Assembly (NCBI GenBank): GCA_017545525.1
Contig: JAFWMT010000007.1
Span: 111,846 to 175,845 of the forward strand
DNA: 64,000 nt
DNA from: Candidatus Saccharimonadota bacterium
GTDB lineage: Bacteria > Patescibacteriota > Saccharimonadia > Saccharimonadales > Saccharimonadaceae
Direction of reading: 5' to 3'
In this document: piece after piece, positions 38,604 through 46,012 of the stretch
Position numbering within the stretch: position 1 is the first letter of the stretch
Layout: the number at the start of each line of letters is the position of its first letter
Notes under the pieces: model-generated
What the model was told of the DNA's origin: nothing
What the model saw: the letters and a program-made list of their open reading frames with translations, nothing else
The model's database searches: none
Translations under genes and position numbers: made by a program

Positions 38604-40154
38604 ATGAAAAAGATGAAGACTTATCAACAAGTGATTGGTGAAACTGTTGAGCATATGCGCACAGAAAAAGGGTGGACCCAAGGCGATTTAGCTAAAGCAG
38701 TCGGCTCTAGCCAGTCAGCCATCCATCGTATCGAAAAAGGCGGTCAAAATGTCTCGCTTGAGATGATTAAGAAACTTTCCGAAGCGCTCGGAAACCAAAT
38801 TCTCTCTATAAATGACTCTGTTTCCCAAAGCTTTCGCATTCGTGGCGGGCAAGAATTAATGGGTGAAATTACCATCAATACTTCAAAAAACGCCGCCGTA
38901 GGTTTACTTTGTGCCGCACTTTTAAACGAAGGGCGCACCGTTTTGCATCGGGTCGCACGCATTGAAGAAGTCTTCCGTATTATCGAAGTTTTAGAATCAA
39001 TTGGTGTCAAATGCCATTGGCAAAATCGCCATCGTGACCTAGAAATTATATCACCACATGAATTAAAATTAGAAAACATGGATCTCGAAGCCGCTCGTAA
39101 AACCCGTTCCATTATCATGTTTTTAGGCCCCTTACTTCATAAGTTTCCTAAATTTTCAATTCCTTACGCCGGCGGCTGTTCGCTTGGCACTAGGACCGTC
39201 GAGCCACATTTAAAAGCTCTCGAATCTTTTGGGCTAAAAGTTAATGCGAAAAAGAATAGTGGTTTCTATGAAGCAGAAGTAGACCAGAAAATCTTAAACG
39301 ACCATAGTGATCGTTATATCGTTTTAACTGAACGAGGTGACACCGTAACTGAAAATGTTTTAATGGCCGCCGCCATGAACCCAGGAAAAACTACTATTGT
39401 TGGCGCTTCTCCTAACTACATGGTTCAAGACGTTTGCTTCTTCCTCGAAAAACTTGGCGTTAAAATCCAAGGCATCGGCACGACTAGGTTAACCGTCGTC
39501 GGTCGTCCTAATTTTAATCTCGAAGCAGAATATTTTATTTCTGAAGACCCAATCGAAGCTATGAGTTTCATCGCTGTAGGTCTAGTCACAAAATCAGAAA
39601 TTACTTTAAGGCGAGCGCCAATTGAATTTTTGGAAATCGAACTTGAAGTTTTAAAATCAATGAACGCAAAAATCGAAAAATCTCCTGAATATTTATCCAT
39701 GAACGGAAAAACTAGACTCGTTGATTTAACTATTCATAAATCTAAATTAATCGCTCCAATTGATAAAATTCATCCTATGCCATTCCCAGGCCTCAATATT
39801 GACAATCTACCTTTCTTCTCCATCATTGCTGCTGTCGCCGAAGGACGCACACTAATTCACGACTGGGTCTTCGAAAATCGTGCCGTTTATATTACCGAGC
39901 TTTCGAATTTAAATGTCAAAGTCGATCTTTTGGACGCTCACCGTGTTTATATTGAAGGGCCAACTAATTTCCGCCCCGCCGAACTCGTCGCCCCACAAGC
40001 TCTTCGTCCAGCTGTCGTCGTTTTAATCGGCATGCTAGCCGCTCCAGGCGTTTCTATTCTTCGCAATATCTATCCAATTAATCGCGGTTATCAAGATTTC
40101 GCCGCCAGACTCCGTCATCTCGGCGCAGACATTAACCCACTTACTGGTATTTAA
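38604..40154 (+). CDS. murA: UDP-N-acetylglucosamine 1-carboxyvinyltransferase with N-terminal XRE-type HTH domain
   Basis: Residues about 8-70 form a Cro/C1-type helix-turn-helix (KGWTQGDLAKAVGSSQSAIHRIEKG). Residues about 78-516 are an EPSP synthase/MurA-fold enzyme with Lys95-Asn96, the catalytic loop cysteine Cys192 in AGGCSLG, and a late ALRP arginine. MurA transfers enolpyruvate to UDP-GlcNAc, the first committed step of peptidoglycan synthesis. The key cysteine is kept, so catalysis is expected. The fused DNA-binding domain suggests that the enzyme may also bind DNA, or that this is a specialised paralog. The total of 516 residues is about 80-100 above a normal MurA. Confidence 0.88.
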   Translation: MKKMKTYQQVIGETVEHMRTEKGWTQGDLAKAVGSSQSAIHRIEKGGQNVSLEMIKKLSEALGNQILSINDSVSQSFRIRGGQELMGEITINTSKNAAVGLLCAALLNEGRTVLHRVARIEEVFRIIEVLESIGVKCHWQNRHRDLEIISPHELKLENMDLEAARKTRSIIMFLGPLLHKFPKFSIPYAGGCSLGTRTVEPHLKALESFGLKVNAKKNSGFYEAEVDQKILNDHSDRYIVLTERGDTVTENVLMAAAMNPGKTTIVGASPNYMVQDVCFFLEKLGVKIQGIGTTRLTVVGRPNFNLEAEYFISEDPIEAMSFIAVGLVTKSEITLRRAPIEFLEIELEVLKSMNAKIEKSPEYLSMNGKTRLVDLTIHKSKLIAPIDKIHPMPFPGLNIDNLPFFSIIAAVAEGRTLIHDWVFENRAVYITELSNLNVKVDLLDAHRVYIEGPTNFRPAELVAPQALRPAVVVLIGMLAAPGVSILRNIYPINRGYQDFAARLRHLGADINPLTGI

Positions 40155-40176
40155 TTCTTAATTAAGTTTTCTATGA

Positions 40177-40182
40177 TAAAAT
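40177..40182 (+). promoter_or_regulatory. -10 box of pgk, leaderless geometry
   Basis: TAAAAT lies six bases before the pgk ATG at 40189, with no ribosome-binding site between. Confidence 0.6.
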
Positions 40183-40188
40183 TATTTT

Positions 40189-41241
40189 ATGAAAACTATT
40201 TATGATCTTGATGCAAAAAATAAAACTATCCTCATGCGAGTCGATTACAACGTCCCGCTAAGGAATGGTAAAGTCGAGAACGATCTAAGAATTCGTGCTA
40301 GCCTCCCAACTATCGATTATCTTTTAGAACATGGCGCTAAAAAAATTATTTTAATCTCCCATCTCGGTCGTCCTGAAGGAAAAATTAATCCTGATTTTTC
40401 CCTTTCTCCCGTCGCCGAAACTCTCAAAAAACTTTTACCCCATCAAAAAATTGGTTTTTATCCCCTTCCCGAGCCAACTCAAAAAATTGAAATTCCTGCT
40501 GATGTAAAAATTGCTTTACTCGAAAACCTACGTTTCGATCCAGGTGAAGAAGAAAATAATCCAGATTTTATTAAAAGTATCGTCGAAGCAACCAATGCCG
40601 AAGTCTATGTCCAAGACGGCTTTGCCGTAATTCACCGCGCCCATGCCTCAACTGACGCAATCAAAAATTTCTTGCCTATTTATGCTGGCCTATTACTTGA
40701 AAAAGAAGTTAAAAATCTAGAATCTGTTTTGAAAAATCCAGAAAAACCTATTTTATTAATTATCGGTGGAGCTAAAGTTGAGGATAAACAGCTCCTAATC
40801 GATATATTTGCTAAAATTGCCGACCAAATTGTCGTTGGCGGAAAAATCGCCGCAGATGGCTATAAAACCAATGATAAAAAAATCTATGTCGCAGAAGATT
40901 TTGACGAGAATGCTAAAGGCGAAAAACTAGACGTCGGCCCGCTTTCGACTGCAAAAATCGCCGGTTTTATTACTGATGCAAAAACTATTATTTGGAATGG
41001 TCTTTTAGGCTATGCCGAAGACCCTGCTTACGCCACCGCCTCAACCATCACTGCTGAAATGATTGGCGAAAAATCCGATGCAAAAACCATCATTTGCGGT
41101 GGCGATACTACCGGTTTTGTTGAAAATCTCATGGAAACTCATCAAAATCTAGCCTATTCTCTCGTTTCAACCGGAGGCGGAGCTTCTCTCGAATTTCTAC
41201 TTGGAAAATCCCTCCCAGGGCTAGAAGCAATCAAAGCCTAA
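40189..41241 (+). CDS. pgk: Phosphoglycerate kinase
   Basis: This 350-residue enzyme makes ATP and 3-phosphoglycerate from 1,3-bisphosphoglycerate. The substrate-binding MRVDYNVPL and SHLGRPEGK segments, the LENLRFDPGEE block, the central LLIIGGAKVEDK, and the C-terminal nucleotide loop GGDTTGFVE with STGGGASLEFL are present. It is about 40 residues shorter than typical bacterial Pgk, with the loss spread through loops. Its stop overlaps the stop of convergent pyk by four bases. Confidence 0.96.
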   Translation: MKTIYDLDAKNKTILMRVDYNVPLRNGKVENDLRIRASLPTIDYLLEHGAKKIILISHLGRPEGKINPDFSLSPVAETLKKLLPHQKIGFYPLPEPTQKIEIPADVKIALLENLRFDPGEEENNPDFIKSIVEATNAEVYVQDGFAVIHRAHASTDAIKNFLPIYAGLLLEKEVKNLESVLKNPEKPILLIIGGAKVEDKQLLIDIFAKIADQIVVGGKIAADGYKTNDKKIYVAEDFDENAKGEKLDVGPLSTAKIAGFITDAKTIIWNGLLGYAEDPAYATASTITAEMIGEKSDAKTIICGGDTTGFVENLMETHQNLAYSLVSTGGGASLEFLLGKSLPGLEAIKA

Positions 41242-42671
41242 ATTCTTCTAATTCGAATCGTATCCGTGCCAACTTTATCGCGATCGCCCGAAACAATTAC
41301 TGCCAATAAATCTTTTTTACCTTCTCTAGTTTGTAAATATTCCGATTTTTTCAACTCTGCTGCTAAATCATAACCAAAATCTTCTGTATATGGTCGCACA
41401 AACGCCGAATTCGCATACACCAATGCTAGTTGATTTGCTACCCTTACGTTTGACGTTACTGAAACAATCGGCAAATTCGGCCTCTGCGCCGCCATTGTCG
41501 TCGCCGTTACACCTGAAGCCGTCTGGCAGATTATCACATCTGCTGAAATTCTCTCCGCCAATCTTGCCGCTGTTTCCGAAATCGCATCATAAACCTCTGA
41601 GACGCCACCAACTGGTATATCCGAAATTGACGCCACTCTCGAATGATTTTGGGCATACAAAATCACTTTCTTCATTTCCTTTACTGCTTCTAACGGATAT
41701 TTTCCATTTGCCGTTTCATCCGACAACATCACCGCATCCGCACCCTGAATAACTGCCGTCGCCACATCCGAAACTTCCGCCCGTGTCGGTTCTGGTTCTT
41801 CAACCATCGACGCCATCATCTGAGTCGCCACTATACAAAGCTTCGCATGTTTCCGACAAAGCGCAATTAATTTTCTTTGCACAATCGGTACAACTTCCGC
41901 CCCCGCTTCTACCGCCATATCCCCCCGTGCCACCATAATCCCGTCCGAAGCTTCTACAATTCTCTCCAAGTTTTCTTCCGACGCAATCGCTTTCTTCGTC
42001 TCGATTTTTGCAATCACCTTCGCCGTTGAACCATACGACAAAAGTAACTGTTTCAATTTTTCAATATCTTCTGCCGACTGTACAAACGACAATGAAACAT
42101 AATCATAATCACACGTCGCTCCATATTCAATATCTGCCAAATCCTTCGGCGTTAAAATATCTCCACCAAAATCCGTATCCGGTAAGTTTAACCCTTTTTT
42201 CGACATAATATAACCGTCATTTAAAATCCGTATTTTAATTGCTGTCGCCGAAACAATTTCAACTACTTCCGCCTTAATTTTCCCATCAAACAAGAAAATC
42301 GGCTCTCTTACCTTCACTTTTTCCGCCAAATTATATTGTACCGGGACAATCATCCCACCATCATGTTCAAAATCACCATACTCTAAAACTAATTCATCAT
42401 CTCTCTTTAAATCTAGATGATTATCTTTTATCATGCCTAAACGAATTTTCGGACCCTGCAAATCTTGCAAAATCGCTACTGATCGCCCTTTCTTTTCCGC
42501 TGCCGCTCGAATCCATTTAATCTGCTGGTCTCTTTCCTCGTCAGACCCATGCGAACAATTTAATCTACATCCATTTACTCCCGCCATGATAATTTCTTCC
42601 ACTTTTTCTGCCGAATTCGTCGCTGGTCCAATCGTCGCTAAAATCTTTGTCCGCTTAAAAAACTTGCTCAT
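41238..42671 (-). CDS. pyk: Pyruvate kinase
   Basis: This 477-residue enzyme converts phosphoenolpyruvate and ADP to pyruvate and ATP. The N-terminal TKILATIGPAT, the RLNCSHG substrate motif, the VIAKIETKKA active-site lysine strand, DGIMVARGDMAVE and ATQMMASM are all conserved, with a normal C-terminal allosteric domain. A TAAGAT box (42678-42683) lies six bases before the ATG. It faces pgk and shares a 4-base overlap at the stops. Confidence 0.97.
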   Translation of the reverse strand: MSKFFKRTKILATIGPATNSAEKVEEIIMAGVNGCRLNCSHGSDEERDQQIKWIRAAAEKKGRSVAILQDLQGPKIRLGMIKDNHLDLKRDDELVLEYGDFEHDGGMIVPVQYNLAEKVKVREPIFLFDGKIKAEVVEIVSATAIKIRILNDGYIMSKKGLNLPDTDFGGDILTPKDLADIEYGATCDYDYVSLSFVQSAEDIEKLKQLLLSYGSTAKVIAKIETKKAIASEENLERIVEASDGIMVARGDMAVEAGAEVVPIVQRKLIALCRKHAKLCIVATQMMASMVEEPEPTRAEVSDVATAVIQGADAVMLSDETANGKYPLEAVKEMKKVILYAQNHSRVASISDIPVGGVSEVYDAISETAARLAERISADVIICQTASGVTATTMAAQRPNLPIVSVTSNVRVANQLALVYANSAFVRPYTEDFGYDLAAELKKSEYLQTREGKKDLLAVIVSGDRDKVGTDTIRIRRI

Positions 42672-42677
42672 ACTATT

Positions 42678-42683
42678 ATCTTA
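42678..42683 (-). promoter_or_regulatory. -10-like box of pyk, leaderless geometry
   Basis: The minus strand reads TAAGAT, then six bases, then the pyk ATG. It matches TATAAT at four of six positions, so it is weaker than the other boxes. Confidence 0.45.
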
Positions 42684-42715
42684 CCATAAGTTTAATAATA
42701 TGATAATATATTATT

Positions 42716-43198
42716 ATGAACAAAGCTAAAAATAAATATAGCAAGAAAATGCATACAACTAAAACCCGTTTATCTAGAAATTATTCTAATAATCCTATGA
42801 AAAAAGTTATTATTACGGTCATTATTTTAGCTTTTATTGTTGTTGCCATAGGCGTTATTGCTGTTCCATTTTCTAAACCTGAATTTAAAATTAATACAAA
42901 AATTCCCGCTCTCGCTTCCGATTATTATGAAAATTATTTTTACGAAGAACTTCTGAACTTAGACCAATATAAAAACGAAAATGATTTGAAAAAAGCCATG
43001 GCAAAATATGAAGAAAAAGGCTTCGCCCTCGTCACTTTACGCCAACTATTACTCTATCACGATGAAGTATCATCTGAATCTCTTAATTATTTAAAAGAAT
43101 ACTGTGACGAAAATGCCACTTTCGTCCGCTTCTATCCCGAATACCCTTACGAAAAAACTTCCTACCATATCGACTATAACTACTCCTGCGAATTCTAA
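42716..43198 (+). CDS. Small bitopic membrane protein, 160 aa
   Basis: The N-terminus is strongly basic (Lys/Arg/Asn-rich, about 1-29), followed by one membrane helix (about 30-50) and an acidic, Tyr-rich outer domain with two cysteines near the end. I do not recognise the family. An alternative start at Met28 would keep only the helix and outer domain. A TAATAT box lies six bases before the first ATG, again suggesting a leaderless message. Confidence 0.6.
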   Translation: MNKAKNKYSKKMHTTKTRLSRNYSNNPMKKVIITVIILAFIVVAIGVIAVPFSKPEFKINTKIPALASDYYENYFYEELLNLDQYKNENDLKKAMAKYEEKGFALVTLRQLLLYHDEVSSESLNYLKEYCDENATFVRFYPEYPYEKTSYHIDYNYSCEF

Positions 43199-43270
43199 CA
43201 CAAAAAAATAATATGGAACACAAAAATGGTGGGGGCGAATTGTTCATATATTAACAGCGTATAAGGATGA

Positions 43271-43276
43271 TATAAT
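43271..43276 (+). promoter_or_regulatory. -10 box of the HGT-motif gene
   Basis: TATAAT preceded by GA, 23 bases before the ATG at 43300, with an AAAGGA ribosome-binding site between. This gene therefore has a conventional leader, unlike many of its neighbours. Confidence 0.6.
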
Positions 43277-43299
43277 AAATAAAGAAAGGAAGAATTATC

Positions 43300-44091
43300 A
43301 TGAATGAAATCATTGTATCAGATACAGAGCAACAAAATAGCAATTCTGCTTGGGGTGAAGAGTATTTAAAGAGCGTTCCAGAGTTTGCTGGTGAGAAAAA
43401 GCTTGTGAATTTAGAGGAAATTGCCAATCTTTGTAGTTTTGAAAACACGATGATTTGCGGTCATGGTACAGCTACGGCAGGAGATGGTCATGAAATAGTT
43501 GAAAGCATTTTTGATGAGGGGGTTATGGGCTTTGCGTCGGATCAGGCTACTCCCGATGAGAATACTGGCGCCATCGGTTCAACTGATTTAACAGATAATA
43601 CCGTTACGCTCTGGTCTTCGTTAACAGATAGTAAGCTTGATTTTTCGAAAATGAAAGGGCAATTAGATAATTGGAGGCATCGGGATGCAAAAAATATCAT
43701 ATTGATGCGTTTCCCAGCTGATTATTATCACGTAAATACATTGGTTCCCGATGAGCGAACAAAAGCATATTTTACTATACACAAAGACCAAAACGGTCTT
43801 TTACGAAATTATGTTGATAGAAGGTTTATCATTGGAAATTATAGTACAGATACTGGACAAGTAGAACTGAACCCACATTTCGAGCCGGATATTTCTGGGG
43901 ATTTTAAGAAAGAACTTGACGAGCGGTTGACAAAAGCGCAAGAACAAACAGAGAATAGATACAAAGCATACGAAAAGAATAACTATAAATATAACCAAGA
44001 CGATGATGGCGACAATGTTTTGACAATTAATGAATCGGAAAACGATGCAGATAGTACTACTAGTTGGGATGACAATGAAGATTGGGAATAG
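43300..44091 (+). CDS. Unrecognised protein with ADP-ribosyltransferase-like HGT motif, 263 aa
   Basis: There is no signal peptide or membrane helix. The central block MICGHGTATAGDGHEI, followed by a helix and IFDEGVMGF, resembles the His-Gly-Thr and distal Gly pattern at the NAD pocket of PARP/RNA 2'-phosphotransferase-type ADP-ribosyltransferases. The rest (RHRDAKNIILMRFP, and an acidic, Asn-rich tail) gives no further clue. Codon use is unlike the neighbours, with many GAG, GGG and GTG and few GTC or GCC, which suggests recent transfer. It lies beside a tRNA cluster and is flanked by ATATTAACAG direct repeats. The functional idea is tentative; the ORF itself is well supported by a ribosome-binding site, promoter and terminator. 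Confidence 0.6.
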   Translation: MNEIIVSDTEQQNSNSAWGEEYLKSVPEFAGEKKLVNLEEIANLCSFENTMICGHGTATAGDGHEIVESIFDEGVMGFASDQATPDENTGAIGSTDLTDNTVTLWSSLTDSKLDFSKMKGQLDNWRHRDAKNIILMRFPADYYHVNTLVPDERTKAYFTIHKDQNGLLRNYVDRRFIIGNYSTDTGQVELNPHFEPDISGDFKKELDERLTKAQEQTENRYKAYEKNNYKYNQDDDGDNVLTINESENDADSTTSWDDNEDWE

Positions 44092-44143
44092 ATTCTGGTT
44101 CATTAAACTGTTTAGGATATTAACAGACATTTTAACAGGGGTG

Positions 44144-44168
44144 AAAACTGCATTTTTGGCAGTTTTTT
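44144..44168 (+). terminator. Intrinsic terminator after the HGT-motif gene
   Basis: AAAACTGC pairs with GCAGTTTT around a 7-base loop and runs into a T-tract, about 50 bases past the stop at 44091. Confidence 0.75.
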
Positions 44169-44231
44169 GATGTGAAAATGGCTCAAAATTGCACACTATT
44201 ACTGCAAGGTACTTAACAGAAATTTACTACT

Positions 44232-44253
44232 AAAAAATCGGCGAAAATGCCGA
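44232..44253 (-). terminator. Intrinsic terminator of the tRNA operon
   Basis: On the minus strand TCGGC pairs with GCCGA around a 6-base loop, followed by a T-run, 14 bases past the tRNA-Met gene. Confidence 0.7.
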
Positions 44254-44266
44254 GTTTTATATAATC

Positions 44267-44343
44267 TGGTGGTACCGGGTGGGATTGAACCACCGACCTC
44301 GGGCTTATGAGTCCCACGCTCTAACCAGCTGAGCTACGGTACC
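44267..44343 (-). tRNA. tRNA-Met elongator-type (anticodon CAT)
   Basis: GGTACCG pairs with CGGTACC, followed by discriminator A and CCA. The anticodon loop is CTCATAA, giving CAT. The anticodon stem TGGGA/GCCCG has an A-G mismatch at its inner pair. The first pair is G-C, so it is not an initiator. A lysidine-modified tRNA-Ile(CAT) cannot be excluded. Confidence 0.85.
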
Positions 44344-44350
44344 ACTTTTA

Positions 44351-44426
44351 TGGAGCCTTCTACCAGGTTTGAACTGGTGACCTCATCCTTACCATGGATG
44401 CGCTCTACCAACTGAGCTAAGAAGGC
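44351..44426 (-). tRNA. tRNA-Thr (anticodon GGT)
   Basis: GCCTTCT pairs with AGAAGGC and an encoded CCA follows the discriminator. The stem CATCC/GGATG closes the loop ATGGTAA, giving GGT. Confidence 0.94.
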
Positions 44427-44431
44427 ATTGA

Positions 44432-44508
44432 TGGTGGACGGTAGAGGATTCGAACCTCTGACCTCGTCTACGTCAAAGACGCGCTCTAGCCAACTGAGCT
44501 AACCGTCC
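44432..44508 (-). tRNA. tRNA-Val (anticodon GAC)
   Basis: GGACGGT pairs with ACCGTCC, with an encoded CCA. The stem CGTCT/AGACG closes the loop TTGACGT, giving GAC. Confidence 0.94.
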
Positions 44509-44538
44509 GGGTTTTTGTTTTAAAACACCTTAAGGTAC

Positions 44539-44623
44539 TGGTGCTCGGAGCGGGAATCGAACCCGCACGGATTCCTCCATTCGATTTTAAGTCGAACGCG
44601 TATACCAGTTCCGCCATCCGAGC
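44539..44623 (-). tRNA. tRNA-Leu (anticodon TAA)
   Basis: GCTCGGA pairs with TCCGAGC, with an encoded CCA and a long variable arm. The stem TTCGA/TCGAA closes the loop CTTAAAA, giving TAA. It is the first tRNA of the minus-strand operon Leu-Val-Thr-Met. Confidence 0.94.
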
Positions 44624-44631
44624 ACTCTCCT

Positions 44632-44660
44632 ATTATACCACATCTCCGCTGAATCGCCAA
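44632..44660 (-). promoter_or_regulatory. Promoter of the tRNA operon
   Basis: The minus strand has TTGGCG, 17 bases, TATAAT, with the expected start about eight bases before tRNA-Leu(TAA). It overlaps the intergenic space after the 165-residue membrane protein. Confidence 0.65.
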
Positions 44661-44662
44661 AA

Positions 44663-45160
44663 CTAATGTATTCGCATCATCAGCCATCTTAAAAAGACAT
44701 ACAATAAAACTATCCCTGCCGCTCCTAATGCTGACCAAAATCCCACGCTGAATTTCCTACCTTTTTTAATTCTAAAATAGATTTCACAGCCAATCAATGC
44801 GCCCGCCATTAAAATCGCTAAACCAAAACAAAATATCCCAACCCAACTCGGAATGTTCAAAATCACTCCAGCCATCCCTAAATTAAAGCTCTCGCTAACA
44901 ATCGCCCCCATATCTCCAATAAAATTCAACACTACTCCAGAAAGTGCTAAAATTGCCGACCGATTTCCCATTCTTTCACTATCAGCCAATATAACATCCT
45001 TATCCGCCGACCACCCCTTTACCTTTGTCGTTTTTGGCTCAAGAAAAGCATAATTCGCCTTATCCGGCTTCGTCTCCTCTAGAGCTCGCTCCGCCTTCAT
45101 CTTCTCCGCTTCGATGCGCTTCGATTTTTCCCACTCTAATTCAGTTTCCCGATCCGCCAT
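44663..45160 (-). CDS. Multi-pass membrane protein, 165 aa
   Basis: A charged, helical N-terminus (about 1-35, Glu/Lys-rich, possible coiled-coil) is followed by about three membrane helices (about 65-85, 98-122, 136-160). I do not recognise the family. Its start overlaps the trxB stop by one base, so it is translated with trxB and may be functionally linked. Confidence 0.65.
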   Translation of the reverse strand: MADRETELEWEKSKRIEAEKMKAERALEETKPDKANYAFLEPKTTKVKGWSADKDVILADSERMGNRSAILALSGVVLNFIGDMGAIVSESFNLGMAGVILNIPSWVGIFCFGLAILMAGALIGCEIYFRIKKGRKFSVGFWSALGAAGIVLLYVFLRWLMMRIH

Positions 45161-45951
45161 TATTTATCCAAAAAACTATTTACCGTTTCCGCCACTGTCG
45201 CCCCATCTCCCGCTGCTGTCACTAATTGCCTCACCTTCTTCGTCCGACAGTCCCCAGCTACAAACACCCCCGAACAAGAAGTCCGCCCATCTTCTTCCGC
45301 CTTTACATAGCCACAACTATCCAATTCAACCAACCCATTTAAAAACTGTGTCTTCGGCACCCGTCCAATCGCTGCGAAAACTGCCTCTGCCTCTTCCGGA
45401 ATCGGCTCGTCATGATGAATATGGTATACTTTCGATGCAATATTCTCTAAATACCTCATCTCGTGCTTCGCTGTATTCCCACTCCCGACCACTACTACCG
45501 GTTTCCCCTTATATAAAGCTCCGTCACAAGTCGCACAGTAAGAAATTGGACGCGAACCCGCACTTAAAACTTGTTTCTCGCTTAACTTCCGTGGCTCCGT
45601 CCCTACCGCAATAATTATCGCACCACATGAATACTTATTTTCATCTGTTTTCACTAAAAACCGCTCTAAAAAATCCCTATCTACCCCTGTATTCTTCTCA
45701 ATCTTTAAAACTTCCTCATATTCAATTTCCGCCCCCAAATTATTCATCTGGTGATATATTTTATCCATTAATTCTTTTCCAGAAATCCGCATTTCCCCAG
45801 GCCAATTCCCGACCTCTAAGGCACTTACAATTTGTCCCCCGATTACCCCAGATTCTAATACTAAGACGCTTTTTTCGGCTCTCCTCAAATAAATCGCAGC
45901 TGTCATCCCTGCTATTCCTGCTCCAACAATAACCACATCGTATTTTTTCAT
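45160..45951 (-). CDS. trxB: Thioredoxin reductase-like flavoprotein with shortened NADPH domain
   Basis: The FAD-binding GAGIAGMTAA (about 10-19), the redox-active CATC (Cys139 and Cys142), a GSGNTA nucleotide loop (156-161) and the C-terminal FAD motif GVFVAGDCR are present. At 263 residues it is about 50 shorter than typical TrxB. The loss lies in the NADPH-binding domain, between HIHHDE (177-182) and AVFAAIGRVP, so the usual HRR NADPH-phosphate-binding residues are absent. It may use NADH, another donor such as ferredoxin, or be a ferredoxin/flavin-dependent variant. A TATAAT lies eight bases before the ATG. Confidence 0.85.
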   Translation of the reverse strand: MKKYDVVIVGAGIAGMTAAIYLRRAEKSVLVLESGVIGGQIVSALEVGNWPGEMRISGKELMDKIYHQMNNLGAEIEYEEVLKIEKNTGVDRDFLERFLVKTDENKYSCGAIIIAVGTEPRKLSEKQVLSAGSRPISYCATCDGALYKGKPVVVVGSGNTAKHEMRYLENIASKVYHIHHDEPIPEEAEAVFAAIGRVPKTQFLNGLVELDSCGYVKAEEDGRTSCSGVFVAGDCRTKKVRQLVTAAGDGATVAETVNSFLDK

Positions 45952-45971
45952 TACTATCTATTATATCACAA

Positions 45972-45998
45972 AAATAGCGCCAGAAATTAGCGCTATTT
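45972..45998 (-). terminator. Intrinsic terminator after the giant surface protein
   Basis: AAATAGCGC pairs with GCGCTATTT around a 9-base loop, with a T-tract on the minus strand, 15 bases beyond the 46013 stop. Confidence 0.75.
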
Positions 45999-46012
45999 CC
46001 ATAAATTGATAC

